This document shows, piece by piece, positions 45,870-56,500 of a stretch of DNA of 64,000 nt (position 1 is the stretch's first letter; the number at the start of each line of letters is the position of its first letter). The notes under the pieces are model-generated. The model worked only from the letters and a program-made list of their open reading frames with translations. It made no database searches and was not told where the DNA came from. The position numbers were made by a program, and so were the translations under genes. Origin of the DNA: Verrucomicrobiales bacterium (GTDB lineage Bacteria > Verrucomicrobiota > Verrucomicrobiia > Limisphaerales > UBA11320); the NCBI GenBank assembly GCA_016793885.1, contig JAEUHE010000009.1, forward strand, positions 1 to 64,000, read 5' to 3'.

Positions 45870-47165
45870 TTGAAAGCCCCTGCTCTCTCGTGTTTCATCC
45901 TGAGCGTGCAAACACGGTTGGTTGAAGTTGTCGGGCTGCTTAAACTGCCCGGAGGGAGTCTGGCGTGCCACTCAGCGTTGGGCCTGGCGTTGATCGGAAG
46001 TCTCATCATTACCTCCCCCGCGTCGGGACAGACCGCTGACCCGGTCCTTAAAACGTCCCACCCCCACGGATCCGTCCACTCCGCCAACTACCCCCTGTCC
46101 ATCAGTCTCGTTTTTGGACAGACGGGATGGTCGGAGGATTCCCTCAAGCTATCCCTCGACGGCACCGATGTCACTGCCGCGGCACAGCTCAAGAGCAGTC
46201 TCTATACCTGGCAGCTCGAGTTGCCACTCAGCCTGGTTCGCGAGTCCCACCATTCCTACGAGGTCCGAGTGCAATCCCCGCGCCGACCCGACTTCGTCTT
46301 TTCGGCAACGTTCTCCACCGATGTCCGGGGCGCCGGCGATCTGCTGATTGAGGCCGAGGATTTCAACTACGGCGGCGGGGCGTTCAAGCCGGCCGCCGCT
46401 CTCCCAAACTACCCCGGAGGAGCCTATGAAGGCTTGGGAGCGGTGCACGCCGTTGACTATTTCCAGGCCACGGCATCCAACAGCATTAACGACAATTACC
46501 GGGTCGGAGAGGAACGAAACGTTACGATCCTTTACTCGGATAAACTGGAACGAAGCGGGTACGATCTCACCCGAAGCTGGATCGTGGTCGGCGGGCGCGC
46601 GGACTGGTTCAACTACACCCGCCCTTTCACCCGTGGTTACTTCTGGGTCTACGCTGCCGTCTCCGCCCCTCCGGAAGCAGGCAGGCTGCAAGGCTCGCTC
46701 AGCCGAGTGACCAACCCCCAGTCGACCGAACAAAGCAGCCAAGAACTGGGTCTGTTCGAAGGCGATGCGGGGGAAGGCTGGGGCGAAAACCGACTGCTGC
46801 CGCTGATCGATCCGAGCACCCAAGCGCGGGTCCCCGTGCTGATGGACGGAACGGAAACCATCCGCTACTCGGTCGGCCAGGGAGCCTTGGATTATTTAGT
46901 CTTCGTTCCCTTCTTTCCCCTCACACTGACCCCTTTGTCCCGGAACCGCATCCAACTAGACTGGACCGGGTCGGGACTATTGGAGGAAGCCTCCGATCCC
47001 GCAGGCCCCTGGGAGGCAAAGGGGGGCTACCTGATTCCCCCGGTCGAGATCATCCTGCCCGAGCAATCGTCCCGGGGATTCTATCGGCTCCGCCCACCGG
47101 CCCAACCTGTCAGTCTGCCGTCGGCCGTCCCCCATGGACCGTCACCGGAGATCCGTCCGCGATAA
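45870..47165 (+). CDS. Secreted protein with CBM-like region and FYRL-type tail
   Basis: Protein of about 431 residues from TTG 45870; the start is uncertain because no ATG is in frame before the signal-like segment (ALGLALIGSLIITSPASG, about 36-54), and a later start is possible. A beta-rich domain (60-150) precedes a region starting DLLIEAEDFNYGGGAFKP (~155), as in Verrucomicrobia secreted proteins with carbohydrate-binding-like domains; WFNYTRPFTRGYFWVYAAV fits too. The C-terminus has LLEEASDPAGPWEAKGGYLI and GFYRLRPP, a common ending in this phylum. No enzyme motif. Its last 56 bases overlap the convergent DUF2071 gene. Confidence 0.75.
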   Translation: MKAPALSCFILSVQTRLVEVVGLLKLPGGSLACHSALGLALIGSLIITSPASGQTADPVLKTSHPHGSVHSANYPLSISLVFGQTGWSEDSLKLSLDGTDVTAAAQLKSSLYTWQLELPLSLVRESHHSYEVRVQSPRRPDFVFSATFSTDVRGAGDLLIEAEDFNYGGGAFKPAAALPNYPGGAYEGLGAVHAVDYFQATASNSINDNYRVGEERNVTILYSDKLERSGYDLTRSWIVVGGRADWFNYTRPFTRGYFWVYAAVSAPPEAGRLQGSLSRVTNPQSTEQSSQELGLFEGDAGEGWGENRLLPLIDPSTQARVPVLMDGTETIRYSVGQGALDYLVFVPFFPLTLTPLSRNRIQLDWTGSGLLEEASDPAGPWEAKGGYLIPPVEIILPEQSSRGFYRLRPPAQPVSLPSAVPHGPSPEIRPR

Positions 47166-47826
47166 AGGCTGAAGCCGGCGGACGCGACAGGGGCTCCACC
47201 AGCGCATCGCCATACACGGCCGAGACATCACAATCGAAGGCGGACTCCACCGCCGACCAGATTCTCCAGGAGGGATGCTCGACCTGATACTCCAGAGTGC
47301 TTCCGTCCCTCTGAGCGGTGTATCCCCAATAGTGCTCGGTGATAAATTCATCGAGCGTGCCAGGCCGAACCACACGCGGGTTCCCCTCCCCGCGCGCAAA
47401 CACCCGATTCCAACGATCTTGCACCTTCCATTCGTACGACGCCGATATCCCATCCCCCCCGGTGGTGACTTGATGCCTCATCGGATGACATACATATCGC
47501 TCGTTGTAGGCCAGGCGTGCGGTGGCGGCAATCGCCGCCTTGGGGACGATTTCCTTGATAAACACCACCCCACGTCGCCAATCATCGCCCGCAAAACGAC
47601 GCACGTAGAAGCGCAGGTTCACCTCTTCAAAATCCTGATGGAAGGGCACCGAAACGCCCAGCACCCGGGTCTGCAGGAACAGAAATCCGACCACCGACAC
47701 AAAGGCCCTGCCTTGATACGTGTCCAGGACCGTGCCCCGCGGAACCAGTGGCTCCAGCAGCGCGCGGTCCACCTCGTAATTCAGCATCACCAACTGCCTC
47801 CACTCGGCTGTCAAAAAGGCTCCCAT
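47110..47826 (-). CDS. DUF2071 (YqjF-like) protein
   Basis: Protein of 238 residues with the DUF2071 pattern: EWRQLVMLNYEVDRALLEPL (8-27), VPRGTVLDTYQGRAFVSVVG, FHQDFEEVNLRFYVRRFAG and VVFIKEIVPKAAIAATARL. The fold is acetoacetate-decarboxylase-like in other members, but no reaction is known. The last residues (GSPVTVHGGRPTAD) overlap on the opposite strand with the tail of the secreted protein. Same direction as the DapA-like gene 25 bases upstream, so it may be co-transcribed. Confidence 0.9.
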   Translation of the reverse strand: MGAFLTAEWRQLVMLNYEVDRALLEPLVPRGTVLDTYQGRAFVSVVGFLFLQTRVLGVSVPFHQDFEEVNLRFYVRRFAGDDWRRGVVFIKEIVPKAAIAATARLAYNERYVCHPMRHQVTTGGDGISASYEWKVQDRWNRVFARGEGNPRVVRPGTLDEFITEHYWGYTAQRDGSTLEYQVEHPSWRIWSAVESAFDCDVSAVYGDALVEPLSRPPASAFIADGSPVTVHGGRPTAD

Positions 47827-47850
47827 GCACCCCTCCTTGCGTCCCCGCGC

Positions 47851-48774
47851 TCAGACGAGCTTCCACGCCTTGAAAAGGCGGCGATACTCCTCCGCCAAAA
47901 GCTCGAAGCGAGATCGGCTCTCCGACGACACCAGGATCTTGAACTCACCGATGGGCAGGCCTCGAGCCAGCGTGACGGCGGCGATATTGTAGGGGAACTC
48001 AAGTTTAGCCAGCAGCCCACCCACCTCGTTAAGCATTAACGCTTCCGGGATTTCAGCCCGCGACTTGCCCGCTCGAACCTGCTGAAACGTCTTCACCACC
48101 AAGTCTCCCACCCCGTTGGACAAACCGCTCACGACTCCGGAAACCCCCAATGCCACCGCCTCGGGTATCGCCGTATCAGACCCGGTGATCACGGAGAATC
48201 CTTTCTCAGCCCCTAATGCGACCAAATCCCGATGGTAAGCAAAGTCAGCGCCGCTTTGCTTGATCCCCAACAACGGCGCCCGATCCGCGAACGCCGCGAT
48301 GGTCTCGAGCCCGATCTTATACCCGACTCGCTCCGGGAAGTTGTAAAGGAACACCGGAAGCGCGGCCGCTTCGGCGGTGCGCAGAAAAAACTCCAACTGA
48401 TCGGCCGGGTTCAGGACGTAGTAGTACGGGGGGAGCAAGGACAAGGCGTCCAAACCCAAAGATTTGGAATGGCGCGCCAGCTCCAGCGCGACGCGGGGAC
48501 GCAGGTCGCTCACGTTGGCCATGATCGGCAAGCCTCCTGAGTTCGCCTTAGCCACCTCCAACACACGCTTGCGCTGATCCACCTCCAAGTGGGGAAACTC
48601 TCCGGTCGTACCCAGCACCATCAACCCATCCGCCCCCCACGTGACACAGGCCTTGATGATGGAAATGAACTCCTGCTCCAGGAGCCGTCCACAGCTGTCG
48701 GTCGGGATCCATAGGGCCGGAACCACGCCGCGTTGAAGTGGATGCTTCAGAGGACCGGATGCGTCTCGATTCAT
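47851..48774 (-). CDS. DapA-like aldolase (DHDPS/NAL family)
   Basis: About 307 residues from ATG at 48774; the frame extends 43 codons further upstream, but that part does not fit the family and would overlap the divergent oxidoreductase. Motifs: GVVPALWIPTD, GADGLMVLGTTGEFPHLEVD, LLPPYYYVLNPADQLEFF (Tyr), YNFPERVGYKI, and the Schiff-base Lys in LLGIKQSGADF. Catalyses aldol cleavage or condensation with pyruvate. The neighbouring Gfo/Idh/MocA oxidoreductase and SDR suggest sugar-acid breakdown (as for KDG aldolases) rather than lysine synthesis; that is inference. Confidence 0.9.
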   Translation of the reverse strand: MNRDASGPLKHPLQRGVVPALWIPTDSCGRLLEQEFISIIKACVTWGADGLMVLGTTGEFPHLEVDQRKRVLEVAKANSGGLPIMANVSDLRPRVALELARHSKSLGLDALSLLPPYYYVLNPADQLEFFLRTAEAAALPVFLYNFPERVGYKIGLETIAAFADRAPLLGIKQSGADFAYHRDLVALGAEKGFSVITGSDTAIPEAVALGVSGVVSGLSNGVGDLVVKTFQQVRAGKSRAEIPEALMLNEVGGLLAKLEFPYNIAAVTLARGLPIGEFKILVSSESRSRFELLAEEYRRLFKAWKLV

Positions 48775-48893
48775 GTGCAAAAATCCTAGCGTGAGCAACG
48801 AATCCAAAACAACTCGAATAAAACGGACACCCGAATAAAGCGCACTTGAGTTTATCTCCGGCGTTTCCATACTCAGCCTCTCTGAAAAGCACC

Positions 48894-49970
48894 ATGAACT
48901 CACTCGGCATTGCCATCATCGGATGCGGCGGAATCACTCTGCAAAACCACCTCCCCGGACTCGCCCTGTGCCCGGATGTCAAAGTATCGGCGCTCTGCGA
49001 TACCGATCCAGCCACCTTGGAACGCGCCCGCCAGCAGACCGGCGTTGCGGTCACCTCCACGCGCTACGAAGACATCGTCAAACGGGACGATGTCCAAGCC
49101 GTCATCATCGCCACCCCCAATTTCACACATGCTCCCATCGCGCTGGAAGCCATCCGCCACGGCAAACATGTGCTGTCAGAGAAACCGCTAGCGCTCAACG
49201 CGGCCGACGCCCTGCAGATGGCCAGTGAAGCCGACCGCGCAAACGTGCGCCACATGACGGCCTTCACTTACCGGTTCGTACCCGCCATGCGGTACCTCGC
49301 CCACTTGGTCAAACAAGGCGCGATCGGCCAGCCTTACCATTACCGCTCCTGCCGCCTGCAGGATTGGGGCACCCGCAACCTGGGCTGGCGCCAGGTCAAA
49401 AAGCTCGCCGGCACCGGAGAACTGGGCGACATGCTCTCGCATCGAATTGATTTTTCCCATCTCTTGGTGGGACGCATGAAGCGTCTGGTCGCCAACACCC
49501 TCATCGTCCACCATCAACGCCAATCAGCCCCCAGTGACCTCGACGATTGGGTGGCCATCCTGGCCGAGTTCGCGAACGGTGCCACCGGCGTTCTGGAAAG
49601 CAGCAAGCTGGCCAGCGGACGCAACGAAAGCTGGCGCAGTCTGGATTATGCGGAGATCAACGGCAGCGAGGCCTCCTATGTCTTCATCACCGGCCAATGG
49701 AACAAACTCCAAACCGGCAAGGTCGGCGGGCCGGGGCTCGAGACCATCGAGATCCCCCAGGAGTTCTACACTTGGCCTGGCTCACCCCGCGATCCCGGAC
49801 AAGGGGACCCGTTGGTGACTTTCCGATACGACCAAGCCTGGGAATTCATCGACGCCATCCGAAACCAACGGCCCTGCCAACCCAGCTTCCACGAGGGAGC
49901 CCAGGCGCAGGTAGTCATGGATGCGGCCGTCCGGTCGGCCGAAACCAAGCAGTGGGTCGACCTGGCTTGA
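48894..49970 (+). CDS. Gfo/Idh/MocA family oxidoreductase
   Basis: Protein of 358 residues from ATG at 48894. N-terminal Rossmann fold: GIAIIGCGGITLQNHLPGLA (GxGxxx), VKVSALCDTDPATLERARQQ, VQAVIIATPNFTHAPIALEA and GKHVLSEKPLALNAADALQM with the catalytic Lys in EKP. The C-terminal dimer domain has GELGDMLSHRIDFSHLLVGR. It oxidises or reduces a sugar or cyclitol with NAD(P). An open extension to 48846 lacks family residues. It leads an operon with the SDR (32 bases on) and the MobA-like gene. Confidence 0.92.
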   Translation: MNSLGIAIIGCGGITLQNHLPGLALCPDVKVSALCDTDPATLERARQQTGVAVTSTRYEDIVKRDDVQAVIIATPNFTHAPIALEAIRHGKHVLSEKPLALNAADALQMASEADRANVRHMTAFTYRFVPAMRYLAHLVKQGAIGQPYHYRSCRLQDWGTRNLGWRQVKKLAGTGELGDMLSHRIDFSHLLVGRMKRLVANTLIVHHQRQSAPSDLDDWVAILAEFANGATGVLESSKLASGRNESWRSLDYAEINGSEASYVFITGQWNKLQTGKVGGPGLETIEIPQEFYTWPGSPRDPGQGDPLVTFRYDQAWEFIDAIRNQRPCQPSFHEGAQAQVVMDAAVRSAETKQWVDLA

Positions 49971-50002
49971 CTCACCATCCCCAACCCAACCCACTATTCC
50001 TC

Positions 50003-50719
50003 ATGAACCACGGCAATGCAGTAGTCACTGGCGCAGGCAGCGGAGTCGGGCAGGCGATCGCCATCGCCCTCGCGCAGGAGGGCTATGATGTCGCCCTCGT
50101 CGGACGGCGCGCCGAGTCACTCGAAGAGACCCGAGTCAAGGCGGGCGCACACGCCACGCGCATGCTCCCATTTGTCTGCGACCTCAGCGTGCAAAGCCAA
50201 ATCGCCGAGATGGGTGCCGCCGTGCTGCAACGGTTCAAGGCCATCGATGTTCTGGTCAACGCCGCGGGCACCAATGTTCCGCAACGAAGCCTGGAGGTGC
50301 TGTCCGACGCCGATTACCACTGGATGATGAACACCAACCTCAACGGCGCTTACTTCTGCGTTCAGGCATTCCTGCCGCAGATGCGCGCGCGAAAAACTGG
50401 CACCATCGTCAACATCGTCTCCGACGCCGCCCGCCAAGCCAGTCCCAAAGCTGGCCCGGCGTATTCCATGTCCAAGTTCGGCATGGTGGGGCTGACGCAG
50501 GCGATCAACGGAGAAGAAAGGCCGAACGGCATCCGCGCCTGCGCCATCCTACCAGGGGACATCGACACCCCCTTGCTGGACAAACGCCCATCTCCTCCGC
50601 CTGCCGAGGCGCGCACGCGTATGCTCAAGGCCGAGGACGTCGCCGAATGCGCGCTGCTCGCCATCCGCCTCCCGTCACGGGCCATCGTGGAGGAGATCTT
50701 GATCCGCCCCCGCGGATAA
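50003..50719 (+). CDS. Short-chain dehydrogenase/reductase (SDR)
   Basis: Protein of 238 residues. Cofactor motif VTGAGSGVGQAIAIALAQEG, NAAG near 85, Ser near 133 (IVNIVSDAARQAS), catalytic YSMSK near 155 (Tyr-Ser-Met-Ser-Lys) and GIRACAILPGDIDTPLLDKR. It is a 'classical' SDR. A much longer frame reads upstream through the oxidoreductase in another phase and is not the gene. Role probably in sugar or sugar-acid conversion along with the flanking Gfo/Idh/MocA protein and DapA-like aldolase. Gap to the MobA-like gene is 22 bases. Confidence 0.93.
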   Translation: MNHGNAVVTGAGSGVGQAIAIALAQEGYDVALVGRRAESLEETRVKAGAHATRMLPFVCDLSVQSQIAEMGAAVLQRFKAIDVLVNAAGTNVPQRSLEVLSDADYHWMMNTNLNGAYFCVQAFLPQMRARKTGTIVNIVSDAARQASPKAGPAYSMSKFGMVGLTQAINGEERPNGIRACAILPGDIDTPLLDKRPSPPPAEARTRMLKAEDVAECALLAIRLPSRAIVEEILIRPRG

Positions 50720-50741
50720 CCCTGAACACACCTACGTCCGA

Positions 50742-51299
50742 ATGCCCCCTCGTCCCCTTCCCCGTATCGGCGCTGTCATTCTGGCGGGGGGCCTCAGCAC
50801 GAGGATGGGACGGGACAAGTCGAAGCTGCGACTCGGACAGCTCACCCTGACTGGGATTCTGCGACGCACCTGTCAGGAGGCTGGCTTGGCCGTCCGGGTG
50901 GTCCGGCGCGACGCGGTGCCGCGCTGCGGTCCCTTGGGCGGCATAGTCACCGGACTCACGCGCACGCGTTCTGACGCGCTCGTGTTTCTTTCCTGCGACA
51001 TGCCCTTGGTCAGCGCACGGCTGATTCGCCGTCTGGTCCGCGAGGCTCGACGCTGTCAGCAGTCCGTCTTTTTCACCGACGAAGCGGGCGTGGGCTTCCC
51101 CTGCTTGCTCTGGAAATCGAACCTTCCCCTGGTCGAGCAGCAGATCCGGCGATCCTCACTGAGTCTCCAAGCTCTCGCACGCGCCCTTTCAACTGCGCAG
51201 CTCCGGCCCACCCGCCAGGAACAGAACCAGCGCCTCAACGTCAACACTCCCTCCGAGTGGGAGGCTGTCCGTCTGAGGTGGATTCAGAAGCACCGGTGA
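50742..51299 (+). CDS. mobA: MobA-like molybdenum cofactor guanylyltransferase
   Basis: Protein of 185 residues. N-terminal nucleotidyltransferase motif GAVILAGGLSTRMGRDKSKL (9-28), the short loop RCGPLGGIVTGL, FLSCDMPLVSARL (metal site Asp) and the C-terminal NVNTPSEWEAV, all of the MobA type. It would add GMP to molybdopterin for bis-MGD enzymes. No other Mo-cofactor gene is in the window, so a related role in a different cofactor cannot be excluded. Last gene of the Gfo/Idh-SDR run. Confidence 0.8.
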   Translation: MPPRPLPRIGAVILAGGLSTRMGRDKSKLRLGQLTLTGILRRTCQEAGLAVRVVRRDAVPRCGPLGGIVTGLTRTRSDALVFLSCDMPLVSARLIRRLVREARRCQQSVFFTDEAGVGFPCLLWKSNLPLVEQQIRRSSLSLQALARALSTAQLRPTRQEQNQRLNVNTPSEWEAVRLRWIQKHR

Positions 51300-51669
51300 G
51301 TCGAGCGGTGCCAACCCCGCCGGATGTGATGAGAAGTGGGCCAGATGGGTGACGGCCTGCTCGCATTCGCCCCGGTTCCGAGTCGGGGGGTGAAAACTTA
51401 GTCTGACTGGTCAGGATCGGTCTGTTGTCCCGCAATTGATCCCGCTCCACCTTCAACGAAACCAACAGCAGATCCGCTCTTTTCCCCAGGAAAAATAGGT
51501 AGCAGCCTGTCGCGACGTTTCCTACGTCATTCTTGAGTACCAATGCGGTCCAAAGCCGGACCCACCTCCGGTGGGGACAAGTCCGACAGGCTGCTAGCAA
51601 AAATCTGCTGGCACCCCCCCGCCAACCTAGTATGGTCGCTCCACACTTTCCGATTGGAATAACACTATC
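51300..51669. repeat. Gap with 13-bp inverted repeat
   Basis: No gene is seen. TAGCAGCCTGTCG (51500-51512) and CGACAGGCTGCTA (51584-51596) are perfect inverted repeats 71 bases apart. Between them is CCACCTCCGGTGG. Possibly another dispersed element or a leader structure of gnd, which starts 74 bases after the right arm. Confidence 0.55.
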
Positions 51670-53124
51670 ATGGAACCTAAAGGCGATATCGCATTGATCG
51701 GCCTGGCCGTTATGGGCCAGAACCTCATTTTGAACATGAATGACCACGGCTACACTGTCGTGGCGTATAACCGAACCGTTGCTAAGGTGGACGAGTTCCT
51801 GGCCAAAGAGGCCAAAGGAACCAACGTCATTGGCGCTCACTCCATCGAAGAAATGGTCAGGAATCTGAAGCGTCCTCGCCGGGTCATGATGCTGGTCAAA
51901 GCCGGTGCGGCGGTCGATGAGTTCATCGAACAGCTCATTCCTCACCTCGAGCCGGGCGACATCATCATCGACGGAGGAAACTCCCTCTTCGATGACACCA
52001 ATCGCCGTGTCAAATACGTGGAGTCGAAGGGCTTGCTTTATATCGGCACCGGCGTCTCTGGCGGTGAAGAAGGCGCCCGCCGCGGTCCCTCGATCATGCC
52101 GGGCGGATCACCGAAGGCCTGGCCGTTTGTGAAGGACATCTTCCAAGCAGTCTCCGCCAAGGTCGAAGGCGAGGTCCCCTGCTGCGACTGGGTGGGTGAA
52201 CAGGGCGCCGGCCACTACGTCAAGATGGTGCACAACGGCATCGAGTACGGCGACATGCAGCTGATCTGCGAGGCTTACAATCTCATGAAGAACGGGCTCG
52301 GCCTGACGCCCGAAGAGATGCACAAGGTGTTCGCTGAATGGAACGAGGGGGATCTGGACAGCTTCTTGATCGAGATCACCCGCGACATCCTCGGCTTCAA
52401 GGACACCGATGGCCAAGCTCTCGTCGAGAAGATCCTCGATACCGCCGGCCAAAAAGGCACAGGCAAGTGGACGGTTGTCAATTCCCAGGACCTGGGCATC
52501 CCCATTACCCTGATTGCCGAAGCCGTCTACTCACGCTGTGTCTCCGCCCTCAAGGAGGAACGTGTGAAGGCCGCTCGCAAGCTCAAAGGCCCTCGTCCCA
52601 AGATCTCGGGCGACCGCGTCAAACTGATCAACGACATTCGCGATGCTCTCTACTGCTCCAAGATTGTCAGCTACGCGCAAGGCTACATGCTCATGCGCGC
52701 AGCAGCAGCAGAGTATAAGTGGAATCTGAACTACGGCGGCATCGCTCTCATGTGGCGGGGAGGCTGCATCATCCGATCCAGATTCCTCGGCAAGATCAAG
52801 GATGCCTACGACAAGAATCCCAAGTTGAGCAACCTGATGCTCGACGACTATTTCCGCGGCGAGATCAAACGCTGCCAGAAGGGCTGGCGTAATGTGGTGG
52901 CCACCGCCGCCAAAAAGGGCATTCCAGTGCCCGCCTTCAGCACGGCCCTGGCCTTCTACGATCAATACCGTAGCGCGGTTCTGCCGGCGAACCTGCTCCA
53001 GGCTCAACGGGATTACTTCGGCGCTCATACCTACGAGCGGGTCGACCAACCGCGCGGCCAGTTCTTCCATACCAACTGGACCGGCCGGGGGGGCCAGGTC
53101 TCCTCGTCGACCTACACGGTATAA
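51670..53124 (+). CDS. gnd: 6-phosphogluconate dehydrogenase, decarboxylating
   Basis: Protein of 484 residues, normal for the long bacterial form. N-terminal NADP fold [20 protein letters not shown] (8-27) with YNRTVAK; substrate site [32 protein letters not shown] and [21 protein letters not shown]-terminal [10 protein letters not shown] and SSSTYTV tail. Oxidises 6-phosphogluconate to ribulose 5-phosphate in the pentose phosphate pathway. Monocistronic, with a strong terminator at 53183-53210. Confidence 0.97.
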   Translation: MEPKGDIALIGLAVMGQNLILNMNDHGYTVVAYNRTVAKVDEFLAKEAKGTNVIGAHSIEEMVRNLKRPRRVMMLVKAGAAVDEFIEQLIPHLEPGDIIIDGGNSLFDDTNRRVKYVESKGLLYIGTGVSGGEEGARRGPSIMPGGSPKAWPFVKDIFQAVSAKVEGEVPCCDWVGEQGAGHYVKMVHNGIEYGDMQLICEAYNLMKNGLGLTPEEMHKVFAEWNEGDLDSFLIEITRDILGFKDTDGQALVEKILDTAGQKGTGKWTVVNSQDLGIPITLIAEAVYSRCVSALKEERVKAARKLKGPRPKISGDRVKLINDIRDALYCSKIVSYAQGYMLMRAAAAEYKWNLNYGGIALMWRGGCIIRSRFLGKIKDAYDKNPKLSNLMLDDYFRGEIKRCQKGWRNVVATAAKKGIPVPAFSTALAFYDQYRSAVLPANLLQAQRDYFGAHTYERVDQPRGQFFHTNWTGRGGQVSSSTYTV

Positions 53125-53182
53125 AGTCCGGTAAAGACGCTCCTCGCGGCGATTCCACAAAATCGCAGGATCGATTCCACCA

Positions 53183-53210
53183 GGGTGCCACGTCAGTGGC
53201 ACCCTTTTTT
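53183..53210 (+). terminator. Intrinsic terminator after gnd
   Basis: GGGTGCCAC (53183-53191), loop GTCA, GTGGCACCC (53196-53204), then six T. It follows the gnd stop by 58 bases. Confidence 0.93.
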
Positions 53211-53598
53211 CTTGTCTACACCCTCAGGTCGCCGGCGCGGGCTCCCACGAGCCGCCCCAGGGTTAAATGGACCCTCGGCCGTGGGAGTCATGGGCCCACT
53301 CGGAAGGTGATCAGACCAGCACACCCGTGCGCTCCCTACCGCCTTCCCGTTTCGCGTCGCGGACCAGTTCAGCTCACCCGTCAAACGCCGATAATTCCCG
53401 AGGGAGATTGAACCTCCTCTTTGCATCCAGACCAGTCGTGTGCCATGAGTAGGGTATTGACCCAAAATGTGACACTCCAGCATCCGAGTTCGTCGGAGTG
53501 AGAAATTGCCGTTGCGCAGGTCAACGCGAACTGGCATCAACAGGACATCAATCGACCTAAGCAGCTGATCAAGACGTATCATAGAGGCTTGGTTACAA
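53211..53598. other. Gap without recognised gene
   Basis: The 388 bases between the gnd terminator and the CotH protein hold no supported gene. A short frame on the minus strand has neither a family nor a ribosome site. The end of the gap should hold the promoter of the CotH gene; ATGTGTTACAG overlaps its first codons. Confidence 0.6.
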
Positions 53599-56500
53599 AT
53601 GTGTTACAGTAGTTTAGATCCTATGTATCCTCCGATCCCCCCCTCGGTTACACGTTCCCTGACCGCACTCGTGTTCATGCTGCTGCTGGCATGTTCGAGC
53701 GGAAGAATAGTCGCAGCCGAGACGGTTGTGATCTCCGAGTTCATGGCCAGCAATACATCCGGAGCCGTCGATGAGGACGGTGAAACCTCGGACTGGATCG
53801 AAATCTTGAACGCCGGGAGTTCCAATGTTTCCCTGTCCGGATGGCGGTTAACCGACGATCCATCCAACCTTTCGAAGTGGGTTTTTCCGGCCACCAACCT
53901 CCCGCCCAACGGATTTCTCCTCGTTTGGGCATCCAGCAAGGATCGTCGGTTGCCAGGCAAACCGCTCCATGCCAACTTCGGTCTGAATGCCAATGGCGAG
54001 TACCTGGCTCTGATCCGCCCGGATGACACTCGGGCGAGTGAATTCAATCCGTTTCCGAAGCAGTACGACAACATCTCCTACGGCGTGTTTCAACAAATCG
54101 ATGCCAGCCGCTTTGTCGAAACAAATAGCCTCATCAAGGCCTACGTTCCCTCCAACAACACGCTCGGTCTAACGTGGACCGCCCGCAGCTTCGCGGACTC
54201 TTCCTGGGTGCAGGGCATCAATGGTGTGGGCTACGAACAGTCGGTGCCTGGGTTCGCGGTCAAAAACTTTAAAGCAAATGCTACGGTGGGTAATCTCGCG
54301 ACCGCCGACAGCGTGATCTCCACCCCCTCCCTCCAAGCCAACGTCTATTCCGAGAACCGGTCCATCATCAACTATTTCAACAGCGGCGGCACCGGCAACT
54401 ACGGCAATGACAGCCCGTTCCCTGGCTTTGACCTGGTGACGGACGTGGAGGACTTCGTAGTCGAAGTCACCGGCACACTCACGGTACCTAGCGCAGGTGC
54501 CTGGACCTTCGGAGTGAATAGCGACGATGGATTCCGTCTGCAGATCGGATCCTTCACCATGAGCTTCCCGGATCCTCGTGGGTCGGCCGACACGCTCAGC
54601 ACCTTCAACTTTCCTTCCGCCGGTGACTACGCCCTCCGCCTGGTCTTTTACGAGCGCGGCGGTGGATCGGAACTCGAGTTCTTCGCCGCCCCAGGCAGTT
54701 TTGTGGCTTGGAATTCCACCAACTTCCGCCTGGTCGGGGACCCCACGGGCGGGCTCTCTGTCCGATCCCTACCCATCGGTCAGACCATTGGCTTCAAGAG
54801 CCTGATCAAAACCGATGTCCAAACCAGCCTCTATAACCGCAACTCCGGGGCCTATTTGCGCCTTCCTTTCTTTGTGGGCTCTCCCTCCGCCTTGGGAACC
54901 CTGACGATGCAGGCTAAATACGACGACGGGTTTGTCGCCTATCTCAATGGAACCTTGGTCGCGAGTCGAAACGCCCCTCCCTCTCCGGCTTACAACGCGG
55001 TCGCTACCACCGAACGGGCGGACTCGGAGGCCATCGTGTCGGAGACGATCGACCTAAGTCCCTTCCTGGGCAATCTCACCGCCGGCAACAACGTGCTCGC
55101 CGTCCATGCCCTCAACCGAGCAATCAACGACGATGACTTCCTCTTTCTCGCCGAGCTATCGGAGGTTAAATCCTCCCTGCTTACCAACAACTACTTCGCT
55201 GCCTCAACGCCGGGAGCGTACAATTCCTCCACCATTTACAACAAAGTCCGCGACACCCACTTCAGCCATGATCGTGGCTTTTACGAAACCAATTTCAGTT
55301 TAATCATCACTTGCGACACACCGGGGGCGACCATTCGCTACACCCTCGATGGGACCGCTCCGACCGCGGCCACCGGACAGCTGTACTCCACCCCCCTGGC
55401 GATCGACAAGACCACCACCGTCCGGGCTGCCGCGTTCAAGGCCGGATTCGTTTCTTCGGATGTCGACACCCATACCTACCTCTACACCCGCGACATCATC
55501 ACCCAAGCTCCGAGCGGAGCCGCACCGGCAGGCTGGCCCAGCTCCTGGGGAGGAAATGTCGTCGATTACGGAATGGATCCCGACATCGTCAACAACCCGC
55601 CTTGGCGGGATACCATCCAGGAAGATCTCAAGTCCTTGCCCAGTTTTTCGGTAGTTATGAAACTGGGGGATTTGTTCGATCCCTCCACCGGAATCTATGC
55701 CAATCCGGGCGGCGATACCATCGCCTGGGAAAGAAGCTGCTCCCTGGAGCTGATTCAACCCGATGGGTCGGCCGGATTTCAGGAGAATTGCGGCATCCGG
55801 ATCCGGGGCGGATTCAGCCGCAGCACGAGCAATCCCAAACACGCGCTCCGGTTCTTCTTCCGTCAGGAATACGGCGCACCGAAGCTGAACTTCCCGGTCT
55901 TCGGAAAGGATGGAGCCAACGAGTATGACAAGTTCGATCTGCGAACCACCCAAAACTACTCCTGGGCCTTCCAGGGCGATCCCGGAAGCATCTGGCTCCG
56001 GGATCAATTCAGCCGCGATACCCAGCTCGCCATGGGACGGCCAGCCGAGCGCGGGAATTGGTTTCATCTGTACATCAATGGTCAATATTGGGGTCTGTTC
56101 AACAGCGACGAGCGGGCCGAGGCGTCTTTCGGAGAGACCTATTTCGGAGGACGGGAGGAGGACTACGACACCATTAAGGTTGGTCCTGACCAAGGTTACA
56201 ATATCTATGCCACCGATGGCACCCTGGATGCCTGGTCGCGACTGTGGCAGGCCGCCGTCACCGGGTTTGCCAATAACGCTGACTACTTCCGCATCCAAGG
56301 CCTGAATCCCGATGGCACTCCGAATCCCGCGTTTGAGAACCTGTTGGATGTGCCCAACCTGATCGATTACATGCTGGTGATCATCTACGGCGGCAACCTG
56401 GACGCTCCGATCAGCAACTTTCTGGGCAATACCTCACCCAACAACTGGTTCGGCATCCGGGATCGCACCGGCGCGCATGGAGGGTTTCGATTCATGAGTC

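Noticed and set aside
49547-50002. N-terminal extension of the SDR gene
   Set aside because: This stretch is an out-of-phase reading of the upstream oxidoreductase; the SDR cofactor motif begins right after ATG 50003.
51241-51945. 234-codon minus-strand frame over the gnd leader
   Set aside because: Overlaps mobA and gnd ends, no family features; crosses the inverted repeat.
53193-53582. 129-codon minus-strand frame before the CotH gene
   Set aside because: No ribosome site or family; extends through the gnd terminator.
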